Program-made: the position numbers and the translations under genes
Shown: piece by piece, positions 1-7,186 of the stretch
Layout of the letters: the number at the start of each line of letters is the position of its first letter
Position numbering within the stretch: position 1 is the stretch's first letter
Source: an uncultured Collinsella sp.
GTDB lineage: Bacteria; Actinomycetota; Coriobacteriia; Coriobacteriales; Coriobacteriaceae
DNA: 40,222 nt
Reading direction: 5' to 3'
Assembly (NCBI GenBank): GCA_938023905.1
Contig: CALJCO010000093.1
Location: 1 to 40,222, forward strand
The notes under the pieces: generated by a model
Databases searched by the model: none
What the model saw: only the letters and a program-made list of their open reading frames with translations
What the model was told of the DNA's origin: nothing

Positions 1-844
1 CCAGCGAGCGCGCCGCCTCGGCCTGGCCGGGATCGATGGACTCGATGCCGCCACGCAGGACCTCCATCATATAGGCGGTGGAGTTGAGCGAGATGGTGAC
101 GAGGCCGGCAGTGAAGGTACTCCAAATCTGGTTGGCCTGGGCGGTCTCGAAGCCCATGCCGCGCAAAACGGTGAAGCCCGCGTAATAGATGAGCAGGCCC
201 TGGACCATCATGGGCGTTCCGCGCACGATGGTGGAGTAAACGGTCGCAAAGCCGCGGCCGATGCTCTTAAAGAAGCGCACCAGATCGTTATCCACGCGGT
301 CAAACGTCTGAATGCGCAGGAACACAAAGAGCAGCGCCAAGAAGAAGGCGATGACCGTGCCGAAGGTGGCAAGCGCGATGGTGATCTCGATACCGCGAAT
401 GAAGAAGTCGCCGCTCTTGTAGGTCATGTAGACCAGGCTCGACAAAAAGTCGCTGGGGTTGGAGTCCGAGACAATGCTCACCTGTACCAGGTCGATAAAC
501 GACATGACGCAGCGGTCGATGAAGAAGATCGCCGCGATGGCAACCACGACATAGCTGCCCAGGCGCGCGCCGCGACGGCAACGCTCGGATGCAAACGGCG
601 ACTTTTGGCGATAGTCATTCCAATGCATGAGCTTGGTGACGAGCGCTGCCGCCGATACGACAATCCAAGCCCACAGAATCGCCCAGAGGCAGTCCTGGAA
701 AACACCCGTGGGCGCCAAGAAGCTCAGCGGCGTGGGGTTGCGCTGACTAAACGCCAGACCGAGCGCCGCGATAGCGCTCGTGCCCAGATACACATAACGG
801 TGGTCGGCCTTGATAAAGGAGGCCAGACGATTGATGGTTTTCAT
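1..844 (-). CDS. Amino-acid ABC transporter permease (HisM/GlnP type), 3' end cut by window edge
   Basis: Only the first 281 codons are visible; the gene runs off the left edge. The start ATG at 844-842 has the ribosome site GGGAGG just upstream, 9 nt after the stop of the binding-protein gene. The protein begins with an extension of about 110 residues holding hydrophobic segments. It then shows the polar-amino-acid permease core: a membrane helix, the motif RGTPMMVQ near residue 203, and the cytoplasmic EAA loop RGGIESIDPGQAEAARSL at the cut end, which contacts the ATPase. It should form the membrane channel of an importer for polar amino acids together with the adjacent family-3 binding protein. 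The ATPase is not in the window and probably lies beyond the left edge. The substrate cannot be read from the permease. Confidence 0.9.
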   Translation of the reverse strand, partial: MKTINRLASFIKADHRYVYLGTSAIAALGLAFSQRNPTPLSFLAPTGVFQDCLWAILWAWIVVSAAALVTKLMHWNDYRQKSPFASERCRRGARLGSYVVVAIAAIFFIDRCVMSFIDLVQVSIVSDSNPSDFLSSLVYMTYKSGDFFIRGIEITIALATFGTVIAFFLALLFVFLRIQTFDRVDNDLVRFFKSIGRGFATVYSTIVRGTPMMVQGLLIYYAGFTVLRGMGFETAQANQIWSTFTAGLVTISLNSTAYMMEVLRGGIESIDPGQAEAARSL

Positions 845-853
845 GCTGCCTCC

Positions 854-1780
854 CTATGCCGGCTGACGGTCGAGGCACGCGTCCCACATTTGGTCGCGCT
901 CCTCCTGGCTGATGCCCTTGAGCGTCTTATCGATAAGTTTGAGCAGTTTGTCCGATCCCTTGCGGCAGCCGACGTTTGCCGCGACCTCCTGCTTAAAGCC
1001 CTCGCCCTCGGCAAAATGAATGGGGACAATGCCCGGGTTTTGGGCCATATAGCCCTTCTCGTTCTCGGTGTTGTAGGTCACGGCGTCGCACGTGCCCTGC
1101 AGCAGATTCGAGAACACCGTGGGGACCGAATCGACCGGGTTTTTGTGCACAACGCCCGGAATCTCGTCGATGACGGTATCGAGCATCGTGTCCTTTTGGC
1201 CGAGCACCGTGGCGCCACTGAAGTCGCTGAGCTTGGTGGCGTTCTGGTAGGGCGAGCCCTCTTTTACGAACAGGCCAAAGTAGCCAATGAAGTACGGGTC
1301 GGAGAAGCCGACCGACTCCTCACGCTCGGGCGTAGCGCTCATGCCGGCGATGATGAGGTCGATCTGGCCGTTGTTGAGCGAATCGATAAGGCCCGAGAAG
1401 CTCTGCTTGACGGCAACGGGCTCGCCACCGAGGGCCTTGCAGACGATCTTGGCGATCTGCACGTCGTAGCCATCGGCATAGGCGCCCTGCACGTTGTCGA
1501 TGGGAATGGTGAACTCGCTGGCCTCGGAAACCTGCCAGTTGTACGGGGCGTAGGCCGCCTCCATGCCAATGCGGATCTTATCCTTGCCGATAACGGAATC
1601 GGACAGGTCATCGCGACCGCCGCCCGTCGTGGGCTGGACCACCTTGAGTGTGGACGGACGCTGGCAGCCGGCAAGCGCGCCGGCGACAACGGTTGCGCTC
1701 GCAGCGAGGGCGCTACCCAAGAAGATGCGACGACTGCACACCGGCTGTGGATGCGCGTCGCGTTGTAGTCGAGGTTGCAT
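854..1780 (-). CDS. Amino-acid ABC transporter substrate-binding lipoprotein (family 3), Tat-type signal
   Basis: This 308-residue protein is the extracytoplasmic receptor of the importer whose permease follows 9 nt downstream. The signal peptide has a twin-arginine stretch SRRIFLG (residues 16-22), a hydrophobic run and a lipobox ALAGC with the lipidated Cys at residue 39, so it is probably exported folded by Tat and anchored as a lipoprotein. The mature part has the family-3 pattern: IRIGMEAAYAPYNW, a GYDVQIAK segment, LIIAGMSATPEREESVGFSDPYF and a second lobe ending near the C-terminus. AAAGG lies 8 nt upstream of the ATG. Family-3 receptors bind polar amino acids or opines; the ligand is not identifiable here. 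A terminator at 1875-1900 separates it from the upstream epimerase gene. Confidence 0.93.
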   Translation of the reverse strand: MQPRLQRDAHPQPVCSRRIFLGSALAASATVVAGALAGCQRPSTLKVVQPTTGGGRDDLSDSVIGKDKIRIGMEAAYAPYNWQVSEASEFTIPIDNVQGAYADGYDVQIAKIVCKALGGEPVAVKQSFSGLIDSLNNGQIDLIIAGMSATPEREESVGFSDPYFIGYFGLFVKEGSPYQNATKLSDFSGATVLGQKDTMLDTVIDEIPGVVHKNPVDSVPTVFSNLLQGTCDAVTYNTENEKGYMAQNPGIVPIHFAEGEGFKQEVAANVGCRKGSDKLLKLIDKTLKGISQEERDQMWDACLDRQPA

Positions 1781-1870
1781 CTGATGCCTTTCCTATGTCG
1801 TTTTGCTGACAACAAGACAGGATAGTACGGCATCGGCACCGATGGGGCGTTCGCAGAAAATTTTCGAAGC

Positions 1871-1900
1871 AAAAGCCCCCTGCCGAGTGTGGCGGAGGGC
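1871..1900 (-). terminator. Rho-independent terminator after the aldose-epimerase gene
   Basis: On the minus strand, GCCCTCCGCC and GGCAGGGGGC form a 10-bp stem (one mismatch, one G-U) around a 6-nt loop, followed by TTTTGC. It lies between the epimerase stop and the binding-protein start, so it should separate the two transcription units. Confidence 0.6.
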
Positions 1901-1911
1901 ATTCGCTGCGG

Positions 1912-1944
1912 AATGTGACAAAGGGACTGTCCCTTTGTCACATT
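1912..1944. repeat. Palindromic repeat R1, copy a
   Basis: Perfect 16-bp inverted repeat, AATGTGACAAAGGGAC and its complement, around one central base. Other copies are at 4004-4036, 5515-5547 and, decayed, at 10493-10522. All lie just 3' of minus-strand genes. Confidence 0.9.
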
Positions 1945-1955
1945 TAGAGTAGGGG

Positions 1956-2080
1956 TAGTCGTTGGGGACGTTCTTAAACGACTAGTTGCTGGGGACAGTC
2001 CTTGCCGATTCGCCGGCTCGCCGGCCGGGTTGGCGAGGACTGTCCCTGGCGGCACTCATTTAAATCTGTCCCCAATGAGT
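1956..2080. repeat. Cluster of three hairpin repeats carrying GGGAC/GTCCC
   Basis: Three inverted repeats follow each other. At 1956-1984, 8-bp arms TAGTCGTT/AACGACTA enclose 13 nt. At 1992-2046, arms GGGACAGTCCT/AGGACTGTCCC enclose a GC-rich interior. At 2054-2080, 7-bp arms ACTCATT/AATGAGT enclose 13 nt. Read in one orientation, the first and third loops are TAAGAACGTCCCC and TAAATCTGTCCCC, so the loops are related while the stems differ. With R1a and the terminator this fills the gene-free stretch 1781-2085. Confidence 0.85.
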
Positions 2081-2085
2081 GATTT

Positions 2086-2979
2086 TTAGAGCAACGTGAC
2101 GCTAAAGGCGCGCTTGTCGGTAGCACCCGGCGCCAGCGTAATGGTGTTGACCTTGTGCTCAAAGACGTCGTCCTCGGTGTCCATGGTGGTGTGACCGGTC
2201 CAAGGCTCGAGCGCCACAAACGGAGCATCGTTGGCGGCAGACCACACGCCGATGTACTTAAAGCCCTCAAAGTCGATCTTGACGCCGTGGCCCGACTTGC
2301 GTCCGCGCAGCGTGAGCGTGGAACCCGGGGTATCGGTGAACATGATGGCATCGTTATCGAAGCTGCGGTGCGTGATGGGCAGCACGTCAGAGTTATCGGG
2401 CGCCTTGTAGCTACCCTCAAACGTCATGAGGCCATCGGGCGTGATGATGGGAGCCTCGTTGGTCCAAGCCTCGGTAAACGCCAGCTCGTAATCCTCGAAT
2501 GCCTCGTCCTCGGCACCGGGGGCGGGCACGTTAAATGCAGGGTGGCCGCCCACCGAGAACGGCAGGTCCACGTCGCCGGTGTTCGTAACGGCAAAGGTCT
2601 GGGTAAGCGTGGCGTCGCCGGTCAGGGCATAGGTCATGTTGAGCTTAAAGTGGAAGGGGAACGCCTTGAGCGACTCAGGCGTGTCAGTGATCTCGTAGGT
2701 GACAGACGAGCCGTCCTCAGAGACCTCGACCAGCTTGTGCTCGACGATGCGCGCGAGTCCGTGGCGCGGCATCTCGCAGGTGCCGGCCGCAGACGTTGCC
2801 GTGTTGTTGCGCAGCGATCCCACGATGGGGAACAGAATCGGCGCATGCTTGCCCCAAAAGGCGGGGTCGCCCTGCCACAGATACTCGTTGCCGTTGAGGG
2901 CAAGGCTCGTGAGCTGGGCACCCATGGAATCGATGGCCGCGGTGAGGCCGCCGCGCTTGATGGTAGTGACGGTGGACAT
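2086..2979 (-). CDS. Aldose 1-epimerase family protein (LacX-like)
   Basis: The 297-residue protein has the galactose-mutarotase fold pattern: an N-terminal beta region GGLTAAIDSMGAQLTSL, the substrate-loop segment WGKHAPILFPIVGSL, a histidine motif GGHPAFNVP and, near the C-terminus, FVALEPWTGHTT, where the general base is usually a Glu. Members interconvert alpha and beta anomers of aldoses or hexose 6-phosphates in the cytoplasm. It belongs to the divergent LacX-like branch, so the exact sugar is uncertain. The start is set at the ATG preceded by GGAGGAAGTAAC; a start 8 codons further upstream exists but has no ribosome site. It stands alone between hairpin repeats and is probably monocistronic. 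Confidence 0.88.
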   Translation of the reverse strand: MSTVTTIKRGGLTAAIDSMGAQLTSLALNGNEYLWQGDPAFWGKHAPILFPIVGSLRNNTATSAAGTCEMPRHGLARIVEHKLVEVSEDGSSVTYEITDTPESLKAFPFHFKLNMTYALTGDATLTQTFAVTNTGDVDLPFSVGGHPAFNVPAPGAEDEAFEDYELAFTEAWTNEAPIITPDGLMTFEGSYKAPDNSDVLPITHRSFDNDAIMFTDTPGSTLTLRGRKSGHGVKIDFEGFKYIGVWSAANDAPFVALEPWTGHTTMDTEDDVFEHKVNTITLAPGATDKRAFSVTLL

Positions 2980-3058
2980 GTTACTTCCTCCAAAAGTAAA
3001 CAATAGTGTCGAGGGCTATTGTCCCACTCTTGGCGGCAAGGAGAAGCGACAGGCACAG

Positions 3059-3928
3059 TTATTGAACGATTGCGTAAAGGTCGAACCCGCCCTGCGGCGT
3101 GCTGTCGACCGTATCGGGCGCCTGTGAATTAAAACTCACCGGAACCATGCGCTTTGAGGCACGGTAACGCGTGCCGTCGGTGGCGACGGGCGGCTCATCG
3201 ACCGTGAGCTCGTAGTCGCCGGGCTTGAGCTCGATGCCGTCACCTTCGGAATTAACGTATTGATACTCGTCGATTGCTTGTCCCTTGAGCGTGCGGCCCA
3301 CGATATGGATGAGCATTTGGCTATCGCCGCGCGCGGTATCCCACGTCGCGCCGTCCTTAACCTCGACCGACACATGCACCGAGCGCGTGCGGCTGAGCGA
3401 TTGCTCGACAGACATCTCGACCTTGGCGGCGTCTTTGCGCTGTTGCTCCACGTGGCTCCAGACATTTCCGATCGCCGAGCAAGCGATGACGCCGGCCATG
3501 AAGGCGATGAGGATGGGGCCGAGCGGTGAGCGGCGGGCCGCGTCTTCCTCGCGAGCCAGGTTGGGGCGACGCGTGGGGGCGGGCGCCTGGGCACCCTGCG
3601 CGGGCACGTCGAGAATGCTGAAGGATGCCGTGCTGTCGGGGTCGATGGTATGGCGCGGCTGCGGGGTCTTTGCCGGCGAGATCGACATGTCGGCTGGCTC
3701 GCCGAGCGTGGCCGTAGCATCGGCTTTGGCCTCGTCTGCCTCGGCTTGGGCCCAAGCCTGCTCAAAGGTTAGGGGCTTGGCGGCATCGGAGGCGGCGTCA
3801 GGCTCGACAGCGGCATCGTTGCCGGTCTCGTCCTCGTCGCTCGACACGTCACGCGGCGCGGGCTCGTCCCACTCCTCGTCCGGAGCCTCACCCTCGCTAT
3901 ACCACCATTCAAAGTTATCGATATCCAT
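3059..3928 (-). CDS. Hypothetical acidic single-pass membrane protein
   Basis: I do not recognise a family. The 289-residue protein starts with a very acidic, low-complexity region of about 130 residues (many Asp, Glu, Ala and Pro). One predicted membrane helix follows at about residues 136-157 (PLGPILIAFMAGVIACSAIGNV, shown by composition), then a C-terminal domain of about 130 residues rich in beta-like sequence with the segment LKPGDYELTVDEPP. The likely topology is a disordered acidic tail inside and a small beta domain outside. The ATG at 3928 begins MDIDNFEWW and follows a G-rich AAGGGGG; an ATG 11 codons upstream is also open. It lies between the epimerase and the DUF4143 ATPase with no sign of an operon. 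Confidence 0.75.
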   Translation of the reverse strand: MDIDNFEWWYSEGEAPDEEWDEPAPRDVSSDEDETGNDAAVEPDAASDAAKPLTFEQAWAQAEADEAKADATATLGEPADMSISPAKTPQPRHTIDPDSTASFSILDVPAQGAQAPAPTRRPNLAREEDAARRSPLGPILIAFMAGVIACSAIGNVWSHVEQQRKDAAKVEMSVEQSLSRTRSVHVSVEVKDGATWDTARGDSQMLIHIVGRTLKGQAIDEYQYVNSEGDGIELKPGDYELTVDEPPVATDGTRYRASKRMVPVSFNSQAPDTVDSTPQGGFDLYAIVQ

Positions 3929-4003
3929 ACGGGGCGCCCCCTTGGCCTCGCAAATAAACACTTGCCAGCCTTATACCCCCAGATGGCACGGCGGCTCGCA
4001 TGG

Positions 4004-4036
4004 AATGTAACAAAGGGACTATCCCTTTGTCACATT
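4004..4036. repeat. Palindromic repeat R1, copy b
   Basis: Arms AATGTAACAAAGGGAC and ATCCCTTTGTCACATT around one T, with two positions changed compared with copy a. It begins 6 nt beyond the stop of the ATPase gene and could act as its transcript end. Confidence 0.85.
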
Positions 4037-4042
4037 TTGCGT

Positions 4043-5359
4043 TTAGCCGTGGGCGATCTTGTTTCTCAGCAAGAAGTCGACCGCCCCTACGATTCTGATG
4101 CCGTCGATGTCTGTTGGATGCTCACCATCCCTGACGATCAGGATCTTCTCGTACGAATCAGGGATTTTTCCCAGCGTGTTTAGTTTGAGCGGTCGCAGCT
4201 CGCGCTCTCTGGTCGCCTCGGCATCGATCCGTTCGGTAACCTGGATATATTTACGGTCCGATCCCTCGCCGATTGCGACAAAGTCGATTTCCCCCGCGCG
4301 CAGATGGCCGCAAAACACTTCGTATCCTTCAAAGACAAGCTGGTTGTAGATAACGTTCTCGAGCATCCTTCCGCTATCGCTGCCTCTATATCCGTCAAGA
4401 TAGCTGCGGATTCCCGTATCGGCTATGTAATATTTACCGCCTGTCTTGAGAAGCTCCCGCCCCTTGACGTCATACCTTTTTACCTTGGTAAACAGGTACG
4501 TCTCTTCCAGAGCGTCAATATACGCCGACACCGTCGATGCGTTGGTCTTACCGCCCGATGATTCGTTGAGCGTCCCTACGATTTTGTTGACCGAGGTTTG
4601 ATTGGAGATGTTGTCTGCCAGATACGCACAGAGCCGCTCGAGAACGTCGCGCTTGGTGATAGCTCCGCGACCTCTACGCGTCGCGCGCAATAGGATATCG
4701 CGCGCGACAATCGTCTGATAGAGGCTGCGGATGTAGTCGCGGCACGGTTCGCGTCTTGGCTCGTCATGAGCCAGAAACGGCATGCCGCCATAGGTTATGT
4801 ACTGCTCGAGCACGGTGTTTGAATTAAGGCGATCGCCCGTCTTGGAAACGAGCTCGGACCTCTCGTCAAGCCCTTCGGCAACGACCGCATCGATCGAGCG
4901 AAAATCAAGATACTCGCCAAACGTGAGCGGCTGCATCTTGACCTCGATATACCGGCCCGAGATAAGCGTTGCAAGCTCGCTCGATAGCAAAAAAGCATTG
5001 GAGCCCGTGACATAGATATCGCACGGCAAATCGATTCGGAGCGAGTTAACCGCCTTTTCCCAGCCCTCGACATTCTGGAGCTCGTCAAAGAACAGATAGG
5101 GGCGATCGACACCGTCAACGCGCTCCCGAACCATGCGATAAAACGTCAGGTAATCTGTAATCCCCGCATACTCTAGAGATTCCATCTTAAAGGTCAGCAA
5201 ACGCTCGGCCGGCACCCCCTGTTGCGCCAGGTGCTCCCTCATCATGTCCAATAACGTGGATTTGCCGCAACGGCGTATACCCGTCACGATTTTGATGAGG
5301 TCGGTATCCTGAAAAGCAATGAGTCGATCAAGATAGCGGCTTCGGCGAACGATGTTCAT
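4043..5359 (-). CDS. AAA ATPase with C-terminal DUF4143 domain
   Basis: The 438-residue protein has an N-terminal P-loop ATPase (AAA_14 type) with Walker A GIRRCGKST at about residues 27-35 and a Walker B-like stretch RPYLFFDELQNV near residues 86-97. A winged-helix-like middle part follows. The C-terminal DUF4143 region contains AGEIDFVAIG...KYIQV, resembling the E...D...E/Q-x-K core of PD-(D/E)XK nuclease-like folds. Such proteins are common, often accessory, and their biochemical role is largely unknown. The start is supported by GGGAGAC before the ATG. Codon use is more mixed and less GC-rich than in neighbours, which fits acquisition by transfer. The upstream region carries two palindromes (5387-5465) that may regulate it. 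Confidence 0.9.
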   Translation of the reverse strand: MNIVRRSRYLDRLIAFQDTDLIKIVTGIRRCGKSTLLDMMREHLAQQGVPAERLLTFKMESLEYAGITDYLTFYRMVRERVDGVDRPYLFFDELQNVEGWEKAVNSLRIDLPCDIYVTGSNAFLLSSELATLISGRYIEVKMQPLTFGEYLDFRSIDAVVAEGLDERSELVSKTGDRLNSNTVLEQYITYGGMPFLAHDEPRREPCRDYIRSLYQTIVARDILLRATRRGRGAITKRDVLERLCAYLADNISNQTSVNKIVGTLNESSGGKTNASTVSAYIDALEETYLFTKVKRYDVKGRELLKTGGKYYIADTGIRSYLDGYRGSDSGRMLENVIYNQLVFEGYEVFCGHLRAGEIDFVAIGEGSDRKYIQVTERIDAEATRERELRPLKLNTLGKIPDSYEKILIVRDGEHPTDIDGIRIVGAVDFLLRNKIAHG

Positions 5360-5386
5360 AGAGTCTCCCTAGCGCCCGGCCAGACG

Positions 5387-5465
5387 TAACATCTTATAAA
5401 CTTGCAGATTTTACAAGTTTATAAGATGTTACCTTACAAACTTGCAAATAATGCGAGTTTATAAG
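5387..5465. promoter_or_regulatory. Two AT-rich palindromes upstream of the ATPase gene
   Basis: The first is a perfect 18-bp inverted repeat, TAACATCTTATAAACTTG (5387-5404) and its complement (5414-5431), with a 9-nt spacer. The second is shorter and imperfect: TTACAAACTTGCA (5435-5447) and TGCGAGTTTATAA (5453-5465). Both share the core TTATAAACTTG. They lie 28 to 106 nt upstream of the ATPase ATG. Two related palindromes in tandem look like operator sites rather than a terminator. Confidence 0.6.
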
Positions 5466-5514
5466 AAATGAGCCGCCTCCTCCGCTTTAAAACAAACTCG
5501 CGGTGCCGCTCGTC

Positions 5515-5547
5515 AATGTGACAAAGGGACTATCTCTTTGTCACATC
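5515..5547. repeat. Palindromic repeat R1, copy c
   Basis: AATGTGACAAAGGGAC is followed by T and a right arm ATCTCTTTGTCACAT with two changes. It lies about 70 nt downstream of the MerR gene stop, so it is again 3' of a minus-strand gene. Confidence 0.85.
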
Positions 5548-5615
5548 GAAGTTGCGGTGGAATAGTTCCCGTTTGTGCGATTACTCAGGCTATTTAGGAA
5601 CTATTTCACCGCGAG

Positions 5616-6482
5616 TTATTTGAGGACAACGGGGACTTGGATGCAGCAGAAGTCTTCTTGGTGGGACTCGTCGTAGCTCGTGGTATCGAGGTAGCAAAAG
5701 TCGAAGGCGTTGCCGATGGGCTGGAGCGCGTGCTCGTCCATGCAGGCAACGATGGCGCGGATGCCCTCGGGCTCGTACGGCATACCCCAGCGGCTCATGC
5801 ACAGATACGTGCCCTCGGGCAGCACTTCGATGCCGATCTCTGCCAGCTCGGCGGGATCGCTCGGCAGTAGCCCCTCGGCACCGCGCGGCAGCACGGCAAA
5901 GGAGCCGGCGCCGGCGATGGGGTCGTCAGAATGCAGTGCCTCGCGACGCAGCATGGCGCCCCAACCGCGCATGGGGCGCGTACCCGTGAGCGCACGCATG
6001 CGCAGGATGGCCCGCATGAGCGTGGGATGAAGCATCGGGCGGCCGCGCTCGATATCGGCCGGGAACTCCTCAAAGACCACGAAGCGGCGCTCGAACTGCT
6101 TGAGCTCCGGCTTGCCCTCGCGCTCGCGCCAATAGACCGCCTCGTCATAAAAACTCAGCCGCTCCTGAACGCTCGCACGCTCGGCTTTGAGCCCGGCGAT
6201 CTGCTCGTCGAGCGCCTGCACCCGCGAGCGCAGGTGATCGGTCATCTCTCCGATGTCGAACGTCGAGGTCAGGCGGTCAATCTCGTCGAGTTCGAGCCCT
6301 AGGTCGCGCAGCATGCAGATCAGACGCATGAGCGGGATCTGCGTGGGCGAATAGAAACGGTAGCCTTTTTCGTTAACCACGGCGGGCTTAAACAGGCCGA
6401 TCTTGTCGTAGTAGATGAGCGTTTGGCGCGAAACGTTAAACAAACTCGCCATCTCGCTAATCGCATACATGCCCGTCTGCAT
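5616..6482 (-). CDS. MerR-family regulator with GyrI-like effector-binding domain (BltR/BmrR type)
   Basis: The 288-residue protein has an N-terminal MerR winged helix-turn-helix (residues 5-75: YAISEMASLFNVSRQTLIYY...GYRFYSPTQIPLMRLI), a dimerising coiled coil (about 85-118) and a C-terminal domain of about 165 residues of the GyrI-like effector-binding kind. MerR proteins bend promoters with long spacers and activate on ligand binding. The start is the ATG with GGGAGGACC directly upstream; an upstream in-frame start lacks such a site. It lies 92 nt after ubiX on the same strand, as the last gene of the decarboxylase cluster, so it may sense the aromatic substrate, or it may be an independent drug-responsive regulator. 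Confidence 0.9.
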   Translation of the reverse strand: MQTGMYAISEMASLFNVSRQTLIYYDKIGLFKPAVVNEKGYRFYSPTQIPLMRLICMLRDLGLELDEIDRLTSTFDIGEMTDHLRSRVQALDEQIAGLKAERASVQERLSFYDEAVYWREREGKPELKQFERRFVVFEEFPADIERGRPMLHPTLMRAILRMRALTGTRPMRGWGAMLRREALHSDDPIAGAGSFAVLPRGAEGLLPSDPAELAEIGIEVLPEGTYLCMSRWGMPYEPEGIRAIVACMDEHALQPIGNAFDFCYLDTTSYDESHQEDFCCIQVPVVLK

Positions 6483-6574
6483 AGGTCCTCCCGACACATC
6501 CTTTTTGCGCACAAAGCCCGCCGCCCACAGGGGCAGCGGGCTCAAACACTACTCGTATCCTACCCTAAAGACGC

Positions 6575-7153
6575 CTATGACCAGCGCTTATAGTTTGCGC
6601 ATGACACGCCGACGGCCTCGAGCGCCTTGGCGGCGATGTGGTGCACCGCGTCATCGAGCGTGGCGGGGCCGTTGTAAAACGTGAGCATGGGCGGCATGAG
6701 CATGACGCCCGGTACGCGCGCAAGGCGCGCCATGTTGTCGACATGAATGGCGCTGAAGGGCGTCTCGCGCACCATGAGCACCAGGCGGCGCTGCTCTTTC
6801 ATCTGCACGTCGGCCGCACGCAGCAACAGATTGTCGCTGTAGCCGCTCGCGATGCCGGCGAGCGTCTTCATGGAGCACGGGGCCACGATCATGCCGTCGA
6901 CCGGATAGGTGCCGCTTGCGATGGCGGCGCCGATGTTCTTGTTGTCGTAGACCACATCGGCATGCGTGGCAAACTCGTCGAGCGTCATGCCGAGCTCCTG
7001 CTCGATGGTGATCTCTCCCCCGCGCGTGACGACAAGCGCCGACTCGGCACCGGCCTGACGCAGGCATTTGAGGCACTCAAGACCCAGCGCGGCACCGCTA
7101 GCACCAGACACGCCAACGACAATGCGACGGGGACGGACAGAAGACTCAGGCAT
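6575..7153 (-). CDS. ubiX: UbiX-like flavin prenyltransferase (LpdB/Pad1 type)
   Basis: The 192-residue protein has the UbiX signatures: GVSGASGA at about 14-21 (flavin phosphate loop), VAPCSMKTLAGIASGYSDNL in the middle, RAADVQMKEQRRLVLMVRETP, and a C-terminal PPMLTFY segment. UbiX attaches a dimethylallyl group to FMN to make prenylated FMN (prFMN), the cofactor of UbiD decarboxylases. The bacterial enzyme takes dimethylallyl monophosphate. AAGGAG lies 6 nt before the ATG, and the gene starts 33 nt after the decarboxylase stop, so the two are co-transcribed. The pairing with an LpdC-type decarboxylase and an LpdD-like protein points to aromatic-acid decarboxylation rather than ubiquinone synthesis. 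Confidence 0.93.
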   Translation of the reverse strand: MPESSVRPRRIVVGVSGASGAALGLECLKCLRQAGAESALVVTRGGEITIEQELGMTLDEFATHADVVYDNKNIGAAIASGTYPVDGMIVAPCSMKTLAGIASGYSDNLLLRAADVQMKEQRRLVLMVRETPFSAIHVDNMARLARVPGVMLMPPMLTFYNGPATLDDAVHHIAAKALEAVGVSCANYKRWS

Positions 7154-7186
7154 GACGGCTCCTTAACTACTTGGTAGGGCTACTTA

